Translations under genes and position numbers: made by a program
The notes under the pieces: model-generated
Told to the model about the DNA's origin: nothing
Databases searched by the model: none
What the model saw: the letters and a program-made list of their open reading frames with translations, nothing else
Shown: piece by piece, positions 1 to 5,466 of the stretch
Layout of the letters: the number at the start of each line of letters is the position of its first letter
Position numbering within the stretch: position 1 is the first letter of the stretch
From: a bacterium
Lineage (GTDB): Bacteria; UBP14; UBA6098
NCBI GenBank assembly: GCA_030642425.1
Contig: DAOWNU010000150.1
Location: 1 to 5,622, forward strand
Length of the DNA stretch: 5,622 nt
Direction of reading: 5' to 3'

Positions 1-1
1 A

Positions 2-29
2 TTTGACATTTGAGCTTTGACATTTGAGC
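2..29. repeat. Two tandem copies of a 14-bp repeat
   Basis: TTTGACATTTGAGC occurs twice back to back, at 2-15 and 16-29, without a mismatch. The first copy starts one base from the window edge, so a longer array may continue outside. Each copy contains TTGACA (3-8 and 17-22), the consensus -35 hexamer, but no fitting -10 box lies 16-18 nt downstream of either. The next TTGACA, at 52-57, does have one. The function is unknown. Confidence 0.8.
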
Positions 30-51
30 TTCTCTTCATTCTCCATCAATC

Positions 52-80
52 TTGACAGTCGCAGTTCCGAACCGTATATT
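52..80 (+). promoter_or_regulatory. Sigma70-type promoter of the barrel protein-uvrC operon
   Basis: TTGACA (52-57) and TATATT (75-80) are separated by exactly 17 nt and match the housekeeping consensus at 11 of 12 bases. The expected transcription start, 6-8 nt after the -10 box, is 86-88, which coincides with the ATG chosen for the first gene (87). No Shine-Dalgarno sequence precedes that ATG, so the mRNA may be leaderless. If this lineage uses a different promoter consensus, as Bacteroidetes do, the match could be accidental. Confidence 0.6.
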
Positions 81-86
81 GAGTGC

Positions 87-1565
87 ATGTTTGTGAAGAA
101 CGCAATATGTTTCCTGCTGCTAACAGCGGCTTATCCCACACTCGCAATCGAGGGCCAGCAGCCGACCCCTCAATTTATCCCGCCGGATTTCTCCGTGAAA
201 GAGGAAAGGGAAACCTATCCCGGTGACCTGATAGAATTTTTCCAAAAACCCTTTATCGATTATCTCCAGTTCGATTACGAGGGCAAATCTTACCGCCCAA
301 TCGCCAGAGTGAGTTCGGAACAGGAGTTTATCGGCGGGTTCAGGTTCAATATGCCCGGCGTTTTCGCTTACATTCAGGGCGAACAGAGGTATTTCGACCA
401 CGGCAATATGAAAGAGATGCTGCGCGAGATCGACGGCAGGGCGGGCTATGCTCTGATGCTCGCGGATCGCTATCCTGTCGGCGTCAAACTCGATGCCGGC
501 TACGATTATTTCAGGGGGCATTACGAGCCTTATACATATAATATCAAAGGGTCTGCCGAAGCTCACCTGCCGCTTGGCCCATATCTTATTTCAGCTTCGG
601 CGCTCGGAATACGCGAAAGCTGGATTCAGCGCCCCGGCCCGTATTCCGTGCCGGATCCCCCCGATCGGGAAAGGCAGGAGATATCGAATGCAATGGGCGG
701 AAACCTGACCTTCCGCGGGATGTTCAACGAGTTCACCGGTTTCGATCTCGGCGGGAGCGGAACCAGCTGCACTCGCTATCGGACGGATTTTTGGGAGAGG
801 GAATATCTGGTTTATAGCGGTCATGCCGCGCTGATATTCGATTCGCAGCCGCTGAGGATAGCTATCGGAAGCATGGGTCACAAAACCTATGAGGAGACCG
901 TGCTCTCGCCCCTTCTGAATTTTCACCTTGTCGGAGAGCGATTCTACACAAGGGCGATATTGACATCCTCCGCCGAAGTGCCGATCCGTCCGAATTTTCA
1001 CCTGCCGCCTCGCGTCGCCCTGCCGAAAAACTCGGATTATTTCGTTACGCCGATGTCGGTTATGGCGGAAGGCCGAATCGAACTCAAGCCCGATCAATTT
1101 CTTTTCGGGAAGGTGGATTACGCGAACACGCGCGGGGAACCGGTCGTTATGGAGCCGCTCGCGGAGGCCCCGTGTGCGGTCATGTCGGACGTTGCCCATC
1201 AATCCTTTTTTGTCAGCCTCTCCAACGATTTTGGTTTCTTCGACAACATACTGTCGATGAGAATTAGCAGCGACGAGATCGATGATATGCAGATACCCAC
1301 CGGACCGATAAGGGTGATCGCCGACACGTTCACTGTGGATTTTGGCAATGGAATCGGTATCTGGGCTGCGGGCGAGAGGGTTCATCTGCCGGAAATCAGC
1401 GAGAAAGAAATTAACGACATCGGCGTCGGAGTGAATTATAAATACGATAGGTTCGAGTTCGCTTTGAGCTTCGGCAATATTCTAAGAAACAACATTTTCG
1501 ACATGACAGCCCTGACTTTCTCGAACGAAGTCCGCGTGTGGGGCGGAATAACGGCCGATTTTTAA
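87..1565 (+). CDS. Probable outer-membrane beta-barrel protein of unknown function
   Basis: The product has 492 residues and I do not recognise its family. It opens with a signal peptide: a basic residue (Lys4), a hydrophobic core (ICFLLLTAAYP) and a likely cut after TLA near residue 21. The mature part is rich in alternating hydrophobic/polar strands with aromatic residues and Gly-rich turns, for example around FLFGKVDYANTRG, FFVSLSNDFGFF and IGVGVNYKYDRFEFALSF. It ends in VWGGITADF, and a terminal Phe with alternating hydrophobics is the usual BAM recognition signal. From this I infer an outer-membrane barrel, but neither pore nor ligand can be named. A TTG at 24 would extend the frame, but ATG 87 puts the signal peptide at the N-terminus, so I chose it. 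The stop overlaps the uvrC start by one base, implying coupled translation. A soluble periplasmic beta-rich protein is the main alternative. Confidence 0.7.
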   Translation: MFVKNAICFLLLTAAYPTLAIEGQQPTPQFIPPDFSVKEERETYPGDLIEFFQKPFIDYLQFDYEGKSYRPIARVSSEQEFIGGFRFNMPGVFAYIQGEQRYFDHGNMKEMLREIDGRAGYALMLADRYPVGVKLDAGYDYFRGHYEPYTYNIKGSAEAHLPLGPYLISASALGIRESWIQRPGPYSVPDPPDRERQEISNAMGGNLTFRGMFNEFTGFDLGGSGTSCTRYRTDFWEREYLVYSGHAALIFDSQPLRIAIGSMGHKTYEETVLSPLLNFHLVGERFYTRAILTSSAEVPIRPNFHLPPRVALPKNSDYFVTPMSVMAEGRIELKPDQFLFGKVDYANTRGEPVVMEPLAEAPCAVMSDVAHQSFFVSLSNDFGFFDNILSMRISSDEIDDMQIPTGPIRVIADTFTVDFGNGIGIWAAGERVHLPEISEKEINDIGVGVNYKYDRFEFALSFGNILRNNIFDMTALTFSNEVRVWGGITADF

Positions 1566-3922
1566 TGGAGCTTCGCGAGAAAATACGCGGCCTTCCTAAA
1601 AAGCCCGGTGTCTATCTTTTCAAGAATCGGGCCGATAATATTATTTATATCGGCAAGGCAAAAAGCCTCCGCGCGCGCGTCTCCAGCTATTTTACCGGCA
1701 AGCCGTCCGACCCAAAAACCGCCCGTCTGATAACAAAGATCCGCGATGTTGGATATATCGTGGTCGATAACGAGATAGAGGCGTTGGTTCTCGAGGCGAA
1801 TCTGGTGCGGGAACACCGCCCGCATTACAATATCAACCTAAAAGACGACAAGCGATTTCCCTATATCCACGTAACCGACGAGCCTTTCCCGCGGATCGAA
1901 GTCGTCCGCAGACGGGGTCGGGTGGGCCGCTATTTCGGTCCATACACGGACGCCAGGGCGATGCGTTCGGTGATAAATCTGATAAAGGAGCATTTTCGCC
2001 TGAGATCGTGCAAGCACTATCTTCCTTCGCGGGCGCCGTCGCGGGCATGCCTGAATTTCGATATGAACCTGTGCGACGCGCCCTGTCAGGGAAATGTTTC
2101 CGAGGAGGAATATTCCGAGCGGATCGGGGAGGTTTTTTTGATTTTAAAGGGCCGGCGCAGGGAGCTTATCAAGAAATTAAAAAAGAAGATGTCGGATGCG
2201 GCGGGTAAAAAGAACTTTGAGGCCGCCGCGGAATTTCGAGACCGGATAGACGCTGTCGAAATGGTCTGGCAAAGGCAAAAAATCGACACCGATCTCGCCG
2301 ACCGCGATCTTCACGCTGTCGCGGCGGGGCCGAGAAACGCGGTCGCTGTTACGATGCAGGTGCGCGAAGGCCGGGTTATCGCAAGGCAGGAGTTCCACAT
2401 CTCGATCTCTCCGGACACAACGAAATCCGGGGTCATGTCCGGCTATCTGACCCAGTATTACAGCGAAAACACGAACCCTCCGGCGGAGATTTTGGTCTCG
2501 ATCATCCCGGACGACTGCGACAGCATTCGCGTCTTTGTCTCGGAGCGCCGGAAAAAGAATATCGAACTCAGGGTCCCGCGCCGCGGCCCGAAACACGAGC
2601 TAATCAAACTCGTCGAGCGCAACGCCGAACTGCTCCTCGCCGAGCTTGTTCAGAGCAAAGATAATGTGCGTCTGCCATTCGGCATAATCGAACTGGAAAA
2701 ATTATTAAAATTAAACAGGACGCCGCGGGTGATCGAGGCGATAGATATTTCACATCTCAGCGGCACAAATGCCGTCGCGTCTCTTGTCAGTTTCCGCGAC
2801 GGGAAAAAATTTGGCAAGGGCTACCGCCGATTCCGGATCAAGACAGCGGAGGGCGGCGACGATTACGCCTCGATTTACGAGGTTGTCCACCGCAGGATAA
2901 AGCGGCTGCTCGACGACAAAAAGGCCTTGCCCGATCTGCTCCTTATCGACGGCGGCAAGGGACAGCTCGCGATGGCCCGTAAGGCCGCGGAGGAATTCGG
3001 CGTCGGAAACCGGATAGAGCTGGCCTCGATAGCCAAGCGGCTCGAGGAGATTTTCCGGCCGGGATACGACAAATCGCTCATGCTGCCCCGCGATTCCGCC
3101 GCGCTGAGGCTTCTTGTGCGTATCCGCGACGAGGCCCACAGGTTCGCTATCCAATATCAGCGCCAGCGCCGAACAAAGGCTTTTCGCGCGCAGGAATTGG
3201 TTTCGATAGAGGGTATCGGCCCAAAAAGACAGAAAAGGCTTCTGATCGAGTTCGATTCTCTGGAAAATATTGCGAATTCCGAGCCGGAAGTTGTTGCGGA
3301 GAAAGCGGCTATCCCAATCGAAATATCCCGCAAGATAATCGATTTTCTCTCGCCCTACAAGACCGCGATGATTCTTGTTGCGATGGGCATTCTGCTTTTT
3401 GGGGGATGCACGCCCTCGCCGCGATATATCGGAAACGCCCGCCCAGCAACTATTCGACGCCACAAACCGCGCAGTGTGGAAACCGTGGCCGATACCGTTC
3501 GTGCGGCGGAGGCCCCGGCGACGAGAATCACCCGCGATGCGCCGGTGAAAAGAAGCACGGCTTTCGATCAGGACGCGCTTCTCGGCGCGGTGAATATCTA
3601 TCTCGGAACGCCCTATCGCTACGGCGGAACCGGTTTCGACGGCATCGATTGTTCGGGATTTGTCCAGAATGCATTTCATCAGGCCGGGGTCGATCTCCCG
3701 CGAACGAGCGGCGAGCAATATCGTGTCGGCAAATCGGTCAAGCGGCCGGATTTCGGCGATCTGCTATTTTTCGGGATGTCCGGTCGAAGCGTGGATCATG
3801 TCGCTATCGCCCTCGGAAACAGCCGTTTCGCCCACGCCAGCTCCAGCCTCGGTGTGACAATCAATTCTCTCGACGACCCCTATTACAAGCGAAGATTTAT
3901 CGGCGCGCGCCGGGTTTATTAA
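1565..3922 (+). CDS. uvrC: UvrC excinuclease subunit, in frame with a C-terminal NlpC/P60 lipoprotein module
   Basis: UvrC binds the UvrB-DNA complex and cuts on both sides of a lesion in nucleotide excision repair. In order: GIY-YIG nuclease for the 3' cut (about 1-95; GVY 15-17, Tyr28-Ile-Gly, Arg38, Glu77 in LEANL); four cysteines 149, 162, 170 and 174, matching the [4Fe-4S] site known in UvrC; UVR UvrB-binding helices (about 197-232); RNase H-like domain for the 5' cut (Asp394 in DISH, Asp462 in IDGGKGQ, His525 in RDEAHRF); and HhH DNA-binding domain (about 542-598, with EGIGPKRQKRLL). These parts fill residues 1-601, the normal full length of UvrC. No stop follows: the frame runs into a lipoprotein signal and NlpC/P60 domain (602-785), which would sit in another compartment. 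This may be a fusion, a lost stop or an indel. The start ATG overlaps the upstream stop (TAATG) and has no good Shine-Dalgarno, suggesting coupling. A GTG at 1538 is in frame but lies inside the upstream gene. Confidence 0.93.
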   Translation: MELREKIRGLPKKPGVYLFKNRADNIIYIGKAKSLRARVSSYFTGKPSDPKTARLITKIRDVGYIVVDNEIEALVLEANLVREHRPHYNINLKDDKRFPYIHVTDEPFPRIEVVRRRGRVGRYFGPYTDARAMRSVINLIKEHFRLRSCKHYLPSRAPSRACLNFDMNLCDAPCQGNVSEEEYSERIGEVFLILKGRRRELIKKLKKKMSDAAGKKNFEAAAEFRDRIDAVEMVWQRQKIDTDLADRDLHAVAAGPRNAVAVTMQVREGRVIARQEFHISISPDTTKSGVMSGYLTQYYSENTNPPAEILVSIIPDDCDSIRVFVSERRKKNIELRVPRRGPKHELIKLVERNAELLLAELVQSKDNVRLPFGIIELEKLLKLNRTPRVIEAIDISHLSGTNAVASLVSFRDGKKFGKGYRRFRIKTAEGGDDYASIYEVVHRRIKRLLDDKKALPDLLLIDGGKGQLAMARKAAEEFGVGNRIELASIAKRLEEIFRPGYDKSLMLPRDSAALRLLVRIRDEAHRFAIQYQRQRRTKAFRAQELVSIEGIGPKRQKRLLIEFDSLENIANSEPEVVAEKAAIPIEISRKIIDFLSPYKTAMILVAMGILLFGGCTPSPRYIGNARPATIRRHKPRSVETVADTVRAAEAPATRITRDAPVKRSTAFDQDALLGAVNIYLGTPYRYGGTGFDGIDCSGFVQNAFHQAGVDLPRTSGEQYRVGKSVKRPDFGDLLFFGMSGRSVDHVAIALGNSRFAHASSSLGVTINSLDDPYYKRRFIGARRVY
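3368..3922 (+). CDS. NlpC/P60 peptidoglycan endopeptidase lipoprotein (probable separate gene, in frame with uvrC)
   Basis: From ATG 3368 this would be a 184-residue lipoprotein. It has a short hydrophobic stretch (ILVAMGILLFGG), a lipobox-like LFGGC with Cys14 as the lipidation site (Phe at -3 is unusual), a polar linker of about 45 residues, then an NlpC/P60 cysteine peptidase domain. The fold's landmarks are complete: TPYRYGG, catalytic Cys95 in DCSGFV, LPRTSGEQ, GDLLFF, catalytic His144 in DHVAIAL and the third polar residue His156 in FAHASSS. Relatives such as E. coli NlpC and MepS (Spr) cut stem-peptide bonds in peptidoglycan at the outer membrane. The signal is poor in N-terminal charge; the nearest Lys is three codons before the ATG, in the uvrC part. 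No Shine-Dalgarno precedes the ATG, so as the sequence stands it would need unusual initiation. The domain assignment is firm; independent translation is uncertain. Confidence 0.7.
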   Translation: MILVAMGILLFGGCTPSPRYIGNARPATIRRHKPRSVETVADTVRAAEAPATRITRDAPVKRSTAFDQDALLGAVNIYLGTPYRYGGTGFDGIDCSGFVQNAFHQAGVDLPRTSGEQYRVGKSVKRPDFGDLLFFGMSGRSVDHVAIALGNSRFAHASSSLGVTINSLDDPYYKRRFIGARRVY

Positions 3923-3925
3923 GTC

Positions 3926-3981
3926 TGTCGGCAATGCCGTAGTCATGCGCTCGACCGCATGAGTGTCTATATTTGCCGACA
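3926..3981. repeat. Nested inverted repeat just after the nlpC stop
   Basis: TGTCGGCAA (3926-3934) pairs perfectly with TTGCCGACA (3973-3981). Inside it, TCATGCG (3943-3949) pairs with CGCATGA (3956-3962) around a 6-nt loop. The unpaired inner flanks are 8 and 10 nt. The outer stem begins 4 nt after the stop codon at 3920-3922. No T-run follows on the + strand, so this is not a classic intrinsic terminator. It could be an mRNA 3'-end stabilising structure or a transcription-factor or recombination site. An alternative small hairpin, GTGTC (3963-3967) with GACAC (3978-3982), competes with the outer stem. Confidence 0.6.
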
Positions 3982-4105
3982 CCAAAACTAATCTTCCGGA
4001 GCGAACGTTGTCGTCGTCGCGCGAAAAACTGTTGTTGATAATTGCCGTGACTTTGCCTTTCTTTGGAAAAATTTACTTCATTTTTGATTTACATTTCATG
4101 ATGTT

Positions 4106-4522
4106 TCAACTTAGAAACCGAACTTCTTTGTAGTCTTCCACTATGTTTGAACCGCCTTTCGCCATGATTGAACCTTTCAAGCCACGCGTAGGACTCTTCA
4201 ATCGACGCGTATGACTCTTCAAGTCAGGCGTAAGACCTTTCAATCGACGCGTATGAGTCTTCAAGTCAGGCGTAAGACCTTTCAATCGACGCGTATGACT
4301 CTTCAAGTCAGGCGTAAGACCCTTCAATCGACGCGTATGACTCTTCAAGTCAGGCGTAAGACCCTTCAAGCGACGTGTATGACTCTTCAAGCGACGCGTA
4401 AGACTCTTCAAGTCAGGCGTATGACCATTCAATCGACGCGTATGACTCTTCAAGCCACGCGTAAGACCCGTCAAGCGACGCGTAAGACCTTTCAAGTCAT
4501 GCGAAAGCCCCTCATATTTCAT
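4106..4522 (-). CDS. Possible heptad-repeat protein encoded by the 21-bp array
   Basis: The frame gives 138 residues, very basic. From residue 10 to 114 it consists of 15 consecutive seven-residue repeats of the form L-K-[G/S]-[L/H]-T-[R/P]-[R/D], mostly alternating between LKSHTRR and LKGLTPD. Leu at position 1 and Leu/His at position 4 resemble the a/d spacing of a coiled coil, though the prolines argue against one long helix. A non-repeat tail of about 20 residues ends in EVRFLS. In favour of a gene: ATG and stop lie outside the array on either side, and several unit differences (AAA/AAG Lys, CGA/CGC Arg, ACG/ACA Thr) are silent in this frame but change residues in the overlapping + frame. 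Against: no Shine-Dalgarno, no clear promoter, no recognised family, and any 21-bp array without stops stays open. There is no visible signal peptide. A non-coding repeat array is the alternative. Confidence 0.35.
   Translation of the reverse strand: MKYEGLSHDLKGLTRRLTGLTRGLKSHTRRLNGHTPDLKSLTRRLKSHTRRLKGLTPDLKSHTRRLKGLTPDLKSHTRRLKGLTPDLKTHTRRLKGLTPDLKSHTRRLKSPTRGLKGSIMAKGGSNIVEDYKEVRFLS
4176..4511. repeat. Sixteen tandem 21-bp units with a 42-bp higher-order pattern
   Basis: Sixteen units follow each other without spacer; nearly all begin TTCAA (the fifteenth begins GTCAA). Two main types occur: A carries TCGACGCGTATGA after TTCAA, and B carries GTCAGGCGTAAGA. Units 2 to 9 (4197-4364) alternate A-B four times, so the array grew there by duplicating a 42-bp dimer. 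The edge units (1 and 14-16) are mixed forms with GCCACGCGTA or GCGACGCGTA. Degenerate similarity may extend left to about 4155. A 21-bp period equals seven codons and also about two DNA helix turns, so both a coding repeat and a phased protein-binding array are possible. Confidence 0.95.
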
Positions 4523-4570
4523 TGATTACAAAGAACTTACGGTAAAATGGGTTAAATTCCCCAACTTTTC

Positions 4571-4729
4571 GGTCGTTTCGGCTCCGCTCAATGACCGGTT
4601 AACGCGGGCGGGCGTAAAACCCGCCCCTACGGTGAATTTCACATTTTCATTTCGTAGGGGTTTGCCGGTGGCAAACCCGACGCCAATTCCACGTCGGGCA
4701 TGTCGTCGCCATGTCCCTACAGAACATGG
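4571..4729. repeat. Mosaic of overlapping palindromes (REP/MITE-like element)
   Basis: At least seven inverted repeats follow or overlap each other: GGTCGTT 4571-4577 with AATGACC 4590-4596 (one G-T pair); GGGCGGG 4606-4612 with CCCGCCC 4620-4626; CCCCTACG 4624-4631 with CGTAGGGG 4653-4660; GGGTTTGCC 4658-4666 with GGCAAACCC 4670-4678; CCCGACG 4676-4682 with CGTCGGG 4692-4698; GGGCATG 4696-4702 with CATGTCC 4710-4716 (one G-U pair); and CCATGT 4709-4714 with ACATGG 4724-4729. GTAGGG (4654-4659) and CCCTAC (4715-4720) bracket the right half. Neighbouring stems share bases, so they are mutually exclusive folds. Modules of this style recur as dispersed repeats in many environmental bacterial genomes, from general memory. 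Open frames across it on either strand look spurious. Confidence 0.75.
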
Positions 4730-4797
4730 AGATGTAAAAAACGACACGATGAACGCCGAGCGTCTGCGAATTTTATTCCTTACAGAAACAGCAGCGA

Positions 4798-5415
4798 TTA
4801 TTTTTTCTCAATATTCCACCAGAAGAACGTTATGTCGTGCGCCGGGTCCGGGCCGTCCCCGACTGAATCACGCTGCATCACGCCGGGTTTTTGTAATTCA
4901 ACATTAACCCCGCCCGGATTTACAGGTTCGATATAATCCATGAACGGTTCGCAGTATCCGCAAATAGTTATCGACGAAGCGGTCAGGTTATTAATATCAC
5001 CGTTATAGATGATTTCGCCATTAAAGATTAAACTCGAATCAGTCCTTTCAATCTTCAATTCGGAACAATCAACCTCCCAATTTATGAGGTTCGTATCTTC
5101 ATTTATAACGGACTTTATAGCCCAAAGTTTCGCATTACAGCTATCCAATGGATCAGCTATGAAAAGAGAATCCGGGAGTTTTTTCCATCTAAGGTCGGCG
5201 GAAAAGACCATATATGTATCCGATTCCGTTAATGAGATTTTCCAGAGATGCTCATAACTGCCGATTCGGGTATCCGGATGGTTGAACGTTACTTCATACG
5301 GAACCTCCGCAAGCCCTATTTCGCCGGTTATTTCGTATTTGATATTTGTTTCGGAAGACATTCCGACGAGCAAAGTCACCGGGATCAATAAAAGGCATAA
5401 GCTTATTTTCTTCAT
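4798..5415 (-). CDS. Secreted protein of unknown function
   Basis: The product has 205 residues and I do not recognise it. ATG at 5415-5413 is preceded by AAAGGAG with a 4-nt gap, which fixes the start; an in-frame TTG 18 nt upstream would bury that ribosome site. The N-terminus is a clear signal peptide: MKK, a hydrophobic core (LCLLLIPVTLLVG), then a probable cut around residues 19-22 near MSSE. There is no lipobox Cys. The mature part is acidic and rich in predicted beta strands (KYEITGEIGLAEVPYEVTF, then later SSLIFNGEIIYNG), with Cys residues in DSCNAK, VDCSEL and ICGYCEP that could form disulfides in the periplasm. It ends in a short aromatic tail, FFWWNIEKK. It lies 51 nt after the end of a same-strand gene, so the two may be cotranscribed. 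The two 60-nt lines I counted (4981-5100) have 33-38 % G+C, much lower than uvrC. A secreted structural or adhesion role is only a guess. Confidence 0.8.
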   Translation of the reverse strand: MKKISLCLLLIPVTLLVGMSSETNIKYEITGEIGLAEVPYEVTFNHPDTRIGSYEHLWKISLTESDTYMVFSADLRWKKLPDSLFIADPLDSCNAKLWAIKSVINEDTNLINWEVDCSELKIERTDSSLIFNGEIIYNGDINNLTASSITICGYCEPFMDYIEPVNPGGVNVELQKPGVMQRDSVGDGPDPAHDITFFWWNIEKK

Positions 5416-5419
5416 GATA

Positions 5420-5426
5420 CTCCTTT
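5420..5426 (-). promoter_or_regulatory. Strong Shine-Dalgarno site of the 205-residue gene
   Basis: On the - strand AAAGGAG lies 4 nt before the ATG at 5415-5413. It is the only near-perfect ribosome binding site before a gene in this window and decides the start of that gene. Confidence 0.85.
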
Positions 5427-5466
5427 TTTGCAAAAGAGAATTGTTCCGCGCCCCATCACCTCTGTA

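Noticed and set aside
591..1385. Long antisense frame within the barrel protein gene
   Set aside because: The + strand product has a signal peptide and barrel-like end; the antisense frame lacks recognisable domains and is a by-product of G+C-rich codon use.
2750..3718. 322-residue antisense frame within uvrC-nlpC
   Set aside because: It overlaps the conserved RNase H-like, HhH and NlpC/P60 coding sequence, so the + strand is the coding one.
4176..4511. CRISPR array
   Set aside because: The 21-bp units are directly adjacent with no unique spacers, and no cas-like gene is in the window.
4176..4511. Plasmid-type iteron origin
   Set aside because: The 21-bp period fits iterons, but there is no replication initiator gene, no AT-rich unwinding region beside it is evident, and the units show coding-like variation.
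4211..4525. + strand frame through the 21-bp array (104 residues)
   Set aside because: Its start lies inside the repeats, it has no ribosome site, and wobble-type unit differences are silent on the - strand but not in this frame.
4735..4770. Intrinsic terminator for the - strand gene (T-run at 4735-4740 read on the - strand)
   Set aside because: The only nearby stem, ACGC/GCGT, is 4 bp long and lies more than 10 nt before the T-run.
4526..4936. Several short open frames on both strands over the palindromic element
   Set aside because: They translate the palindromes, have no start context, overlap each other, and one runs antisense into the 205-residue gene.
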